From: Bradyrhizobium barranii subsp. barranii
Lineage (GTDB): Bacteria > Pseudomonadota > Alphaproteobacteria > Rhizobiales > Xanthobacteraceae
Direction of reading: 5' to 3'
DNA length: 64,000 bases
NCBI RefSeq assembly: GCF_017565645.3
Contig: NZ_CP086136.1
Location: 7,671,501 to 7,735,500, forward strand
Of the stretch, positions 35,245 to 43,468 are shown in pieces; positions within the stretch are counted from its first letter, which is position 1, and each line of letters begins with the position of its first letter. The notes under the pieces were generated by a model. The model had not been told where the DNA came from and did not search any database. It saw nothing but the letters and a program-made list of their open reading frames with translations. The position numbers were made by a program, and so were the translations under genes.

Positions 35245-36681
35245 ATGGATTTTTCGCGGATGTCGGATGGAATCCGGCTGCATCACGCCTCCCATCGCCA
35301 CGATGGGTACGATGGTGACGACGAAGCGGGTCCGGCACCGAGCGCACCGTTCCTGACTGACGCGGTTGGCGGTGGCGCCCTGGTCCATGGTCCCCGCCCG
35401 TTTGCAGGTCAATTTGCAGATTCTGGAGCGCACCCCGCGAGCGCGAACACCCAGCACAATGACTCCGACCCGATTCAATCCAAACATCCCACGTCGGTGG
35501 GCGACACGGGCGGCCACGTCGGCAACCATGCTGCGGCGGGTCTGGATGCTTCGTCCACCACGCCCGCTTCCAGCGCATCACATCCCGGGATGGGCATTGC
35601 TGCGGTCGAGAGCGGAGCCAACACGGCCGGAAACGGCGGAGATGGCTACTTCTACGGAAGCATCATTCACGCGTCCCTGTTGATCTATCAACCGATCAAC
35701 ATCTCGGTGAGCTTGGGATACGGCTCGGTCGCCCTGGCCAACCAGTCCAACAATTTGAATGTCGATCAGTCCGCTTTTCAGATGGCCGGCGTCGGCGGCC
35801 ATGGCGGCAATGACAACATTGCATCAGGCGGCAGCGTCAGTACGTCCTTAGGCGCCGGCGTGATCGCGAGCGGCGACAACAGCGCCGGAAACGGCGGCAG
35901 CGGCTATTTCTCGGGTGCGATCGTGGACGCTCCCGTGGTGATCTATCATCCGATCAATATTGCGGTGGCGGCCTCGGGCGGCACTGCGCATGCAAATCAA
36001 TCGAACACGGTGGATATCGATCAATCGGCCACTCAGATCGCGGGCGTCGGCGGAAGTGGCGGACATGGCAACGTAGCCGTCGGCGGCAGCGTCATGACGC
36101 TCGACCCCGGCTGGGGATCAAGCAACGGAGGCGGCGTCTCGGACGTTCAAACGGGCGGAAGCCAGGCCGGCAATGGCGGCGACGGCGTGTTCTACGGTGA
36201 ACTCGTCCATACCTCGTTTGTAGTGTACAACCCGATCAACATCGCAATCGCGGGCTATGGCTCCAGCACTTACGCGGTCCAGATAAATGATGTCTCCGTG
36301 GATCAATCCGCGGTTCAGATCGCTGGCATTGGCGGGCACGGCGGCAACGACAACGCCGCAGCGGGCGGCCATGCAAGCCTTCTCTCCCATAATCTGTGGG
36401 GCGGCTCCGATACGATCGCGACCGGTTCGAACAGCGCAGGCAATGGCGGCAACGGCTATTTTTCCGGCAGTCTGATCGACGTCAGCGTCGCGATCTATGC
36501 ACCCATCAACATCGCAATCGCAGGTCCCCATTCGACGGCCGTAGCCGATCAGGTCAACAACGTGCACATCGACCAGAGTGCGGTCCAGATCGCCGGCGTT
36601 GGCGGGGACGGCGGCCACGGCAATCTCGCACTGGGTGGCGATGCCGCGCATCTCTTGTCGGATCTTCACCTGGTGGCATAG
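35245..36681 (+). CDS. Gly-rich tandem-repeat protein, probable type I secretion substrate
   Basis: A 478-aa protein with no signal peptide. Residues 1-125 are His/Asp/Gly/Ser-rich and look disordered. Then come four repeats of 86-94 aa starting near A128, A214, A308 and A398. Each opens with AGNGGxGYFxG, continues Y-x-P-I-N-I-A, then DQSAxQIAGVGG and GGxxNxAxGG. The Gly/Asn/Asp pattern recalls beta-solenoid or RTX-like folds but lacks true GGxGxDxUx nonapeptides. The C-terminus (LLSDLHLVA) is acidic-hydrophobic like secretion signals of PrtDEF-type substrates. GGGAGG sits 5 bp before the ATG. The ABC exporter and adaptor genes follow, so export by them is inferred. Function unknown. Confidence 0.75.
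   Translation: MDFSRMSDGIRLHHASHRHDGYDGDDEAGPAPSAPFLTDAVGGGALVHGPRPFAGQFADSGAHPASANTQHNDSDPIQSKHPTSVGDTGGHVGNHAAAGLDASSTTPASSASHPGMGIAAVESGANTAGNGGDGYFYGSIIHASLLIYQPINISVSLGYGSVALANQSNNLNVDQSAFQMAGVGGHGGNDNIASGGSVSTSLGAGVIASGDNSAGNGGSGYFSGAIVDAPVVIYHPINIAVAASGGTAHANQSNTVDIDQSATQIAGVGGSGGHGNVAVGGSVMTLDPGWGSSNGGGVSDVQTGGSQAGNGGDGVFYGELVHTSFVVYNPINIAIAGYGSSTYAVQINDVSVDQSAVQIAGIGGHGGNDNAAAGGHASLLSHNLWGGSDTIATGSNSAGNGGNGYFSGSLIDVSVAIYAPINIAIAGPHSTAVADQVNNVHIDQSAVQIAGVGGDGGHGNLALGGDAAHLLSDLHLVA
35626..36639 (+). repeat. Four in-frame ~270-bp coding repeats
   Basis: Repeat units start at about 35626, 35884, 36166 and 36436 and encode the 86-94-aa Gly-rich modules. The units have diverged at DNA level but keep strict order of motifs, indicating old internal duplication under selection. 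Confidence 0.8.
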
Positions 36682-36783
36682 CGAAACGTCGCATCGCTCG
36701 CATAGCCGATCGCATCGCGGCACGCGCCGTCGCCACTCTTCGCATGCAAAGCCCGCGCAGAGGCGCCTCTCCTGACGAAATGT

Positions 36784-36797
36784 CGTACTTTCGTACG
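36784..36797. promoter_or_regulatory. Palindrome CGTAC-N4-GTACG
   Basis: Perfect 5-bp arms with a 4-bp spacer, in the 250-bp gap between the two Gly-rich protein genes. Possible operator for a second promoter; no known consensus recognised. Confidence 0.3.
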
Positions 36798-36806
36798 TAG
36801 GCCCAC

Positions 36807-36829
36807 CAAACCGGATGGTGTCCGATTTG
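36807..36829 (+). terminator. Imperfect hairpin between the two Gly-rich protein genes
   Basis: CAAACCGGA-N5-TCCGATTTG, 9-bp arms with one mismatch, about 125 bp after the stop of the long repeat gene. Could be a partial terminator or stabilising stem; no T-tract. Confidence 0.3.
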
Positions 36830-36931
36830 ACATCTATCGCCATCGCGCGTGGGCGGACCAGACTTGCCGCGCGCGTCCGCCTGATCGGGATGGATGTTGC
36901 ACGACAGCCAACAAACCGACGGAGGCCTCAA

Positions 36932-37390
36932 ATGATGCCAAAGGCAATCAACATCTCGGATACGATCAAAGTCAAATCGATCGACACCGGTGGTCAAAGT
37001 GCCGGAAATGGCGGCGACGGTACTTTCAAGGGAGCCATCATCAGCAAGCCGACTGTCAACTACGATCCGACCAACAAGGCGGAAGGTGCCGACGTGCACG
37101 TGAACACCGGCGATCACGTCAAACAGACGGCGGATTGGGATGCCGGCGGCGCAAACGCCAAGGCCTCGTATTTTTCGAAGGCCCATGGCGGAGACGCCGA
37201 GTCGAACGGAAGCCAAAAATCCTACAGCGGCTACGATACCTCCAAGGTCTACGCCAATACGGATGCCACCCAGATCAACAAGGTCATGGTGGACCAGCAC
37301 CAGGAAGTTGTGGCCGGCATCGGCGGCGATGGCGGAGACGGCAACTTCGCATGGGGTGGCGGAGTGACCTTCCATCTCGATACGCTCTAA
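36932..37390 (+). CDS. Small Gly-rich protein related to the tandem-repeat protein
   Basis: A 152-aa protein sharing motifs with the upstream repeat protein: QSAGNGGDGTFKGAIISKP near residue 24-42, a Y-D-P-T-N counterpart of Y-x-P-I-N, and VVAGIGGDGGDGNFAWGGG near 128-145. No signal peptide. The C-terminus (VTFHLDTL) ends in acidic plus hydrophobic residues, as expected for a PrtD-type export signal. GGAGG precedes the ATG at 36932. Probably a second cargo of the exporter encoded next. Unlike the larger protein it has a single, expanded repeat. Confidence 0.7.
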   Translation: MMPKAINISDTIKVKSIDTGGQSAGNGGDGTFKGAIISKPTVNYDPTNKAEGADVHVNTGDHVKQTADWDAGGANAKASYFSKAHGGDAESNGSQKSYSGYDTSKVYANTDATQINKVMVDQHQEVVAGIGGDGGDGNFAWGGGVTFHLDTL

Positions 37391-37412
37391 CCAGCCGCTC
37401 GTCCGACTGGCG

Positions 37413-37438
37413 GGACCGGCGGCCGCGGCCGCCGGTCC
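37413..37438 (+). terminator. Perfect 26-bp GC palindrome (possible attenuator)
   Basis: GGACCGGCGGCC-GC-GGCCGCCGGTCC: 12-bp arms and 2-bp centre, all but the centre self-complementary end to end. It lies 23 bp after the small Gly-rich gene and about 95 bp before the exporter start. No T-tract, so it may slow transcription, protect the 5' transcript, or be a DNA binding site. Confidence 0.5.
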
Positions 37439-37531
37439 TGGATTTCACGCCAATGATCTACCGATGCCGTTGCCGGATTGCGTTGGCCATCGGTCAAGTG
37501 CGCCGGACCTCGATTTCAGGCGGTGACGATC

Positions 37532-39268
37532 ATGCTGATGCCGCCCATTCGGTTGCCTATCCTGCCGCAGATCAGGACGCCACTGCACGCGGCCCTCCGG
37601 TCCTGCGCGGGACCGCTCGGTCTCGTATTCGCGTATAGCTGCAGCTACAACCTGCTCCTGTTTGCGCCCTCGATCTATCTTCTTCAGATCTACGACCGGG
37701 TGTTGTCGAGCCGGAGTGGCGACACCTTGCTCCTGCTCACGCTCATTGTCGCGATCACGGTGGTCGTCGGCGGCGTGTTCGATGCATTGCGGCGCGCCGT
37801 CCTGGGACGCCTTGGCGCCTGGCTCGACGATCGCCTTCGTCCTTGCGTACTTTCGGCCGGCCTCGAATCAGCGCTTCGCAGCGATTGGACGCAAGCGTCG
37901 GGCGCGTATCGGGATCTCACGGTGCTGCGCCAGTTCGTCGAGTCCGGCGCATGTCCGATGCTGTTCGACGCGCTCTGGGCGCCCCTGTTCCTCCTTGTCC
38001 TCTTTCTGATCCATCCCCTGCTCGGCGTGGTGGGCGCCTGTTGCGTCGCCTTCCTGTTCGCGCTCACGGTTGCCGGAGAGCTGGTCACCGAAGACGTTCT
38101 GCTCAGATCCGGCGCCGCGCTGTCCAGAAGCTGCGGCCGCCTCCAGACTGCAGCGAGCAACATCCACATGATCCGCGCCATGGGAATGTTCGATAGCGCT
38201 GCGCGCATGATCCACCGTGACGCGCAGCACGCCCGCAGAGAGCACGATGTGGCACTCCGGCGAGGCGAGATCGTCTCGCTGGCCACCAAGCCGGTTCGCG
38301 CGCTGTCGCAGGTCTTGATCATGGGGGCTGCCGCATGGCTTGTCCTCGATCACGGGAAGAGTCCGGCCATCATCTTTGCTGCCACGCTGATGTTCAGCCG
38401 GGCGCTCGCGCCGGTCGAAAGTGCGGTCGCAGGCTGGAAATCACTCGTGACGGCCGTGAGCGCCTGTCAGCGGCTCGGCGCACTTCTCGCCGCATTCCCC
38501 GCCGCCCGGCAGCAGAGCGCGGAGGTTTTTCCGCTGCAGGCGCCAAGCGGCCTCGTCGTCGACAATGTCGGCGTGAGGCTGGCGGGGACCAACCATCTTC
38601 TCCTGAACGGCGTCTCGTTCACCCTCATGCCCGGAGAATGCCTTGGCATTATCGGTCCGTCCGGGTCAGGCAAGTCCTTGCTCGGCCAGGTGATCGCCGG
38701 GCTGTCGATGCCAACGCATGGCCGTATCCTCCTCGACAATACCGACGTCTCGCTGCTTCGCGAGGGCCGAAGCGGCGACCGCCTCGGATATCTCCCCCAG
38801 GACATCAACCTGCTCGGCGACACGATCAACGACATCATCGCACGCCTTGAAGATGCCGACCGGCGGAAAGTCATCGAAGCGGCCAAGCTCGTCGGTATCC
38901 ATGGGGCGATCATGGGCCTGCCGCTGGGGTACGACACGGTGGTTCAGAGCGAAGCAACCTTCTCGCGCGGGTATCGGCAGCGCCTCGGTCTTGCCCGCGC
39001 CTTTTTCGGCAGTCCACGCCTCGTCGTTCTCGACGAACCCAACGCCAGCCTCGACTACGGGGGCGAGCGAATGCTCCTGGATGCCATCGAGCGCATGAAG
39101 CTCGCAGGCGTCATCCTTGTCGTCGTCACCCACAGGATGGGTCTCCTCGCCGCCACGGACAAGATTGCCATCATGGAGGGCGGTGCGGTCGCCGCGTTCG
39201 GCGACAGCGAGGACATCTTTGAACGGCACCTGAGCCGACCCCAGGTTACTTCGCAGATTGCGCCATGA
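37532..39268 (+). CDS. Type I secretion ABC exporter (PrtD-like)
   Basis: A 578-aa half-transporter: N-terminal ABC transmembrane domain with about six helices, then an ATPase domain with Walker A GPSGSGKS at 375-382, Q-loop YLPQDINLLGDT, Walker B VVLDEPNASLDYGG and H-loop VVTHR. The ABC signature is odd: FSRGYRQR (residues 477-484) in place of LSGGQRQR, with Arg at the second position. No peptidase C39 domain, so it belongs to the PrtD/HasD group that handles C-terminal signals. ATG 37532 was chosen after AGGCGGTG; GTG 37523 and TTG 37478 are alternatives. Overlaps the adaptor gene by 4 bp. Confidence 0.85.
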   Translation: MLMPPIRLPILPQIRTPLHAALRSCAGPLGLVFAYSCSYNLLLFAPSIYLLQIYDRVLSSRSGDTLLLLTLIVAITVVVGGVFDALRRAVLGRLGAWLDDRLRPCVLSAGLESALRSDWTQASGAYRDLTVLRQFVESGACPMLFDALWAPLFLLVLFLIHPLLGVVGACCVAFLFALTVAGELVTEDVLLRSGAALSRSCGRLQTAASNIHMIRAMGMFDSAARMIHRDAQHARREHDVALRRGEIVSLATKPVRALSQVLIMGAAAWLVLDHGKSPAIIFAATLMFSRALAPVESAVAGWKSLVTAVSACQRLGALLAAFPAARQQSAEVFPLQAPSGLVVDNVGVRLAGTNHLLLNGVSFTLMPGECLGIIGPSGSGKSLLGQVIAGLSMPTHGRILLDNTDVSLLREGRSGDRLGYLPQDINLLGDTINDIIARLEDADRRKVIEAAKLVGIHGAIMGLPLGYDTVVQSEATFSRGYRQRLGLARAFFGSPRLVVLDEPNASLDYGGERMLLDAIERMKLAGVILVVVTHRMGLLAATDKIAIMEGGAVAAFGDSEDIFERHLSRPQVTSQIAP

Positions 39269-40737
39269 TCTGGAACTCTCTCACCATCTGGAAGCTTCCC
39301 GCCGTCTCGAGACTTCCCATGGTCTGGGACCAGCTCATGCGAGCGCCGGCGAGCCCCCTGCCCGCCCGGCGATCTGGCGTCGTCGTGACCGCAATCGACG
39401 ATTTCGAGCCTCTGGAATTTCCATGGTGTTCGACGCCCACGCCGACCTCTCCGCGCGGAAGGCTTCGCGGTATCACCGTCGCGGGCAATCTGCTGGTGCT
39501 CTGCTTCATGCTGGGGCTTGGGACATGGGCGAGCCTCGCGCCTCTCGAGAGCGCCGCGATCGCGTCCGGCGTCGTGGAATCGGAATCGAGCCGCAAGACG
39601 ATCCAGCATCTGGAAGGCGGTATCATCAGGAAGATCCTGGTTTCGGATGGCGATATCGTGCGCAGCGGCCAAACGCTGATCGAGCTGGACGACACCCGGG
39701 CCGGCTCGGAGATGCAAAGCCTCCAAGGCCAATTCTGGGATGCCGCTGCTCGTGCCGCACGGCTTCAAGCCGAGCAGCAGAGATTCGAGAAGATCGCAAT
39801 CCCGGACGCGCTGGAACAGGACAGCAGGCAGAGCGAGGTGGCGGCCGCCGCGGTGTCGGCGCAGCAATTCATTTTTCAGGCACGCCTCCAGGTTCACGAG
39901 TCGCAGCTTGCGGTCATTCGCGAACGAAGGCGTCAAGTCGAGAAGGAGATCGAAGGTCTCAAGGCTCAGGAAACCGCCACCGGGCAGCGGGTCGACATCG
40001 TTCGGGAGGAACTGGATATGGTCGCGACCCTCGTCAACAAGGGACTCGAACGGCGGCCGCGGCTTCTGAACCTGCAGCGGGAGCTGGCCGACGTTGAGGG
40101 CCGCCGCGGCGAGATCGCCGCGCAGATTGCCCGCGCCGGGCAGGTCATCAGCGAACAGCAGGCCACCTTGTTCAAGCTCGAGAGCGAGAGGCAGAACGAG
40201 ATCGCACAGTCGCTTCGTGAAGCACAGAACCAGATATTCCAGCTCCGCGAGCGGTTGCTTGCGGCCAGGGATCAGCTATCGCGAACGGAGATCAAGGCGC
40301 CCGAGGACGGCGTGATAACCGATCTGCGGGTTCATACGGCCGGCGGCGTCATCGGAGCGGGCGCTCCGCTCATGGACCTGGTGCCCCGGCAAGACCGTCT
40401 CATCGTGACCGCGCGCCTGAGGCCCGAGGACATCGATGTGGTTCATTCCGGCCTCAATGCCGAGGTTCAACTCGTACCGTACAATCAGCGTCGCGTGCCT
40501 CGCCTGAAGGGAACCGTCGTGCACGTATCCGCAGACCGGCTGCTCGACAAGCGTACCGACCAGCCATACTACGCGACCAGGATCCGGATCGACGACGGAC
40601 AGATCGTCGCGAACGACATCCAGATCGTCCCCGGCATGCCGGTTCAGGTGTTCATCACGACGGGGCGCGGCACCGTGGCTCTCTACGCGCTCAGGCCCCT
40701 GCTCGACAGCTTCCGTGGTGCATTCAGAGAGGACTGA
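39265..40737 (+). CDS. Type I secretion membrane fusion protein (HlyD/PrtE-like)
   Basis: A 490-aa HlyD-family adaptor: a ~70-residue cytoplasmic N-terminus (longer than the usual 15-60), one membrane helix near residues 72-92, a lipoyl half-motif (TIQHLEGGIIRKILVSDGDI), a long coiled-coil region at about 150-350, and a C-terminal beta-barrel with the second lipoyl half (IKAPEDGVITDLRVHTAGGV). It links the ABC exporter to a TolC-type outer-membrane channel, which is not encoded in the window. The ATG overlaps the exporter stop (ATGA). Confidence 0.87.
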   Translation: MIWNSLTIWKLPAVSRLPMVWDQLMRAPASPLPARRSGVVVTAIDDFEPLEFPWCSTPTPTSPRGRLRGITVAGNLLVLCFMLGLGTWASLAPLESAAIASGVVESESSRKTIQHLEGGIIRKILVSDGDIVRSGQTLIELDDTRAGSEMQSLQGQFWDAAARAARLQAEQQRFEKIAIPDALEQDSRQSEVAAAAVSAQQFIFQARLQVHESQLAVIRERRRQVEKEIEGLKAQETATGQRVDIVREELDMVATLVNKGLERRPRLLNLQRELADVEGRRGEIAAQIARAGQVISEQQATLFKLESERQNEIAQSLREAQNQIFQLRERLLAARDQLSRTEIKAPEDGVITDLRVHTAGGVIGAGAPLMDLVPRQDRLIVTARLRPEDIDVVHSGLNAEVQLVPYNQRRVPRLKGTVVHVSADRLLDKRTDQPYYATRIRIDDGQIVANDIQIVPGMPVQVFITTGRGTVALYALRPLLDSFRGAFRED

Positions 40738-40738
40738 A

Positions 40739-40771
40739 GCGCGATGAGATTGGGGTGAATCGTCATCGCGC
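40739..40771. terminator. Hairpin between the adaptor gene and the convergent LuxR-type gene
   Basis: GCGCGATGA-N15-TCATCGCGC, perfect 9-bp arms, starting 1 bp after the adaptor stop codon. It sits between convergent genes and may stop transcription from both sides; no strong T-tract. Confidence 0.45.
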
Positions 40772-40792
40772 CTTCCGGGTCCGGATCATGCA

Positions 40793-41575
40793 TTAGGTCT
40801 CCGGCATGAGAGCCACGCCGGGGACGTGATCGCGACTCGGCGCGGGCAACCGGCCGCGCCAGCGGAGCACGGCCTCCGTGCGATTGTGCGCGGCACATTT
40901 CCTCATGATATGCTGAATGTGCATTTTGACCGTGCTTTCCGACAGGCCCAATTTGGCGGCGATCAGCTTGTTGGGGAGGCCGAGCTCCAGTTCCGCCAGA
41001 ACCTGTTGCTCACGAGGCGTGAGATCGGTCACGCTCCTGTCGATAGCCACTCTGGCTCCCTCGTTCATCAGATATGCGGGCGTGAGTCCGCGCGCATCCG
41101 GCGGCTCGAAATCCGGCATCCTGTTCATCCCGGCCACGGGCAACGGCCTGTAGGCGCCGCCGACAAGAACTAGGCGCAGGCCGGCTATGGCGATCTCGAT
41201 CGGTAGCGAGGAGGAAAGAAAGCCGCGCACGCCCCGCTGCATCGCGGCCTGCACGGTCGGCTCGTCCTCGTGGTTTGACAGGACCACGGTGGCGGCGTTG
41301 GGACAACACTCCGCAACGAAGGCGAGATCGTCCTCAACCGAGGGATCGCCGATGGGCTTGTCCGCGATACTCAGCATCACCAGACGAACATCGCGGGCTG
41401 ACGTGCAGTCCAGGCCTTGGACCGATGCCATGTCGAGGATCTCAAGTTCGTCCAACTCCCGCCTGAGGACGTGCAGAATGCATGTACGAGGCAACAGGAG
41501 CGGCTCGATGATCACCAGAACCGGCAAGTGAAGCGATTCATTGAGCCGTTTTGAAGCGTTGGTTATGTCGTGCAT
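40793..41575 (-). CDS. LuxR-type regulator with degenerate receiver
   Basis: A 260-aa protein with a receiver-like N-terminus and a LuxR/FixJ HTH at about residues 185-245 (TDLTPREQQVLAELELGLPN, then SESTVKMHIQHIMRK). The receiver lacks its acidic pocket (IIEP in place of DD) and the phosphoacceptor Asp position reads S69 (VMLSIADKP), so classical phosphorylation is unlikely. ATG 41575 has GAGGA upstream. Convergent with the type I secretion genes; it may control them, which is inferred from position only. Confidence 0.75.
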   Translation of the reverse strand: MHDITNASKRLNESLHLPVLVIIEPLLLPRTCILHVLRRELDELEILDMASVQGLDCTSARDVRLVMLSIADKPIGDPSVEDDLAFVAECCPNAATVVLSNHEDEPTVQAAMQRGVRGFLSSSLPIEIAIAGLRLVLVGGAYRPLPVAGMNRMPDFEPPDARGLTPAYLMNEGARVAIDRSVTDLTPREQQVLAELELGLPNKLIAAKLGLSESTVKMHIQHIMRKCAAHNRTEAVLRWRGRLPAPSRDHVPGVALMPET

Positions 41576-41787
41576 GATGTCCTCGAGATGAAAAGAACTT
41601 CCGCGATATTCCCATTCCGTATTGCGTCTCCCCTGCTGCTGCATTCATCCTGAATGCATCATCACGAGAGCGGCGCAGTGCCGCGTTAGTGCCGTATCCA
41701 CTGCGGGATCACTCGACACCTGGGGGGAAATTCTTTCCGCTCAAATCATCTGGGCGTGTACCGCGCGGTGGCGCAGTCGACGCATCC

Positions 41788-42363
41788 CTAATTGCAGATA
41801 TTTCGATACGCCGTTGACGCCGCCGACCCTGACTTGCCGTCGACGACATATGCTTCATCCTCCTTCACGAGATACAGAAACGGCCTCTCGCCAGTCTCGC
41901 CGCCTGACGCGCTTCTTCCTTTCACGCGGCCGCAAATCGTATCCACGGGGCGTCCAAACATGTTCTTTCGCATTGCGCGCTTCACGTCGCTGAGTTCGAC
42001 CGTTTCCGGCCCCCTCATCTGCGTCGCGATCGCAACCTTCGCCTTGTCCAGAGCAGGGTCCGGCATTTCCGCGGGCCGTTCGGATGCCGGGACGCTGATG
42101 CTCGTCCGCGGGGACGCCGCTTTGGCAAGGTCGGTCGATCCGCGTTTCTTCGGAGATGGCTTTTTGCCGGACCTTGCCGGCGTTGCAGAATTCGATTTGA
42201 CAGCCGCAGGCTCTTGCGCCAACGCCGTCGGCATTGGCTGCGCGGGTTGGGCGACAGCGAAACAGGGTCGTGACGCGCATCCGAGGAAATACCCTCGGGA
42301 AGGCGCAAACCAGCCAAAGCCGATCAGGACTCCCGCCAGCACTCCGACAAAAAGCAGTCCCAT
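41788..42363 (-). CDS. Hypothetical membrane-anchored protein
   Basis: A 191-aa protein of unrecognised family. An N-terminal hydrophobic segment (LLFVGVLAGVLIGFGWFAP) works as a signal peptide or anchor, then a Pro/Ala/Ser-rich linker with Lys clusters, then a compact C-terminal domain (about residues 125-191) with VKRAMRKNMFGRPVDTICGR and a final AYRNIC. Two Cys in that domain could pair in the periplasm. GGAGGAGGGG before the ATG at 42363 gives a very strong ribosome-binding site. Confidence 0.6.
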   Translation of the reverse strand: MGLLFVGVLAGVLIGFGWFAPSRGYFLGCASRPCFAVAQPAQPMPTALAQEPAAVKSNSATPARSGKKPSPKKRGSTDLAKAASPRTSISVPASERPAEMPDPALDKAKVAIATQMRGPETVELSDVKRAMRKNMFGRPVDTICGRVKGRSASGGETGERPFLYLVKEDEAYVVDGKSGSAASTAYRNICN

Positions 42364-42618
42364 CCGATTCCCCTCCTCCGGGAGCTCGGCTCGCACTCGT
42401 AACTAGGACTAATTCCGCGCTGGTGATCTATCTGTTGCGCAAAAGCATTAAGCGCCCATTAAGCGCGCGCCGTTGTCCGGCCCATGCCTGGATGGGCGGA
42501 TTAGATCGGGCTCCAGACCCGTGCCGAAATGACCGCGCCGATTGCCACAATGTAGTCGTTTTTCTGAATTCGGACGCGATCTGCAGGACGGCGGCGACTT
42601 CGGCGGTCGGCCGACGAC

Positions 42619-43179
42619 TTATCCGCCAAATCGCTTGATCAGCTTTGAGCCCTTGGCTGCATCGATCTGCTGGCCAGTCAAGTCGGAGCCGGCGCTCAAT
42701 CCTTTCGTCATGAGGTTCTTGACGCGTTGCCCCGCCTGCTTCTCATTGGAATAGTCGATCTCGACATGATCGAGGCTCATCAGATGGCCAAGCTCGTGAG
42801 CCCAGGCGCGTCCATTGGCGTGGTCATTGCCATACCAGTGGACGAAGCTTGCCGGCTCGGGTTCGCTATTGGGGTATGAACTTCCGCCGGCGGATAGATT
42901 TTCAATCGAATTGACGAGGTAGATGTGGATGGCATTGTCCGGATCGTGCCGAGAGGCAAGAACACCCAGCAATCGCTGATCATTGCTGCGCGCGCTCTTT
43001 GCCATGTCGAGCGGCTTCTCCATCAAGCAATCGCTGATCACGAACGCGATCTTGGCCTTTGACCAGATCGTATTGACCACGTCGAGCGCCTTCTTGGCCG
43101 TGTCGCTGCTCCATTGCCCGGGCTCAACGCCCCCCCTGTCGGCAAATGGCGTGATGTAAATCCTCAACGGAATGGGCAT
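42619..43179 (-). CDS. Metzincin-like zinc metalloprotease
   Basis: A 186-aa protein with HELGHLMSLDH at residues 128-138, matching the metzincin HExxHxxGxxH/D zinc site except Ser for Gly at position 135. The upstream part (IRIYITPF-like start LRIYITPF, then AKKALDVVNTIWSKAKIAF and AIHIYLVN) is consistent with the small matrixin/archaemetzincin-type fold. No signal peptide, so it acts in the cytoplasm or is exported by a leaderless route. ATG 43179 has GGAGAAG upstream; further upstream codons look non-coding. Two-flanked by gene-poor stretches of 255 and 289 bp. Confidence 0.7.
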   Translation of the reverse strand: MPIPLRIYITPFADRGGVEPGQWSSDTAKKALDVVNTIWSKAKIAFVISDCLMEKPLDMAKSARSNDQRLLGVLASRHDPDNAIHIYLVNSIENLSAGGSSYPNSEPEPASFVHWYGNDHANGRAWAHELGHLMSLDHVEIDYSNEKQAGQRVKNLMTKGLSAGSDLTGQQIDAAKGSKLIKRFGG

Positions 43180-43468
43180 CAGCTTCTCCGAAGTCCGAAA
43201 TTCCGGTCGTGAGCGGTTTGTTTGACCCTTGTTAGCCACAACGGCGACTAACGAGCCACGTTTCGCCCGCCTCGTCGACTGAACGTGAATCGGGTCAGAC
43301 GAGCACGTGCCCCTGGTGCGCGGGTCCGCCAATCCAGCTGGAAAATGTGTCGCGAAGACCCGGAAGTCTCCGCAAGGAAAGACTAGGACCGGGCTTACGT
43401 TCAGAATGGCCGATGCAGACTCGAACGGCATGCTTGAACACGGCGCTACACGATATCGGCTGAAATCT

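Noticed and set aside
34992..35318. Plus-strand ORF with two CxxC pairs, resembling a zinc ribbon
   Set aside because: No ribosome-binding site, overlaps the well-supported start of the Gly-rich repeat gene in another frame, and the spacing of the Cys is irregular.
35626..36639. CRISPR-like or satellite DNA from the regularly spaced repeats
   Set aside because: The repeats are in-frame coding units of ~270 bp with divergent DNA sequence; no short direct repeats with unique spacers are present anywhere in the window.
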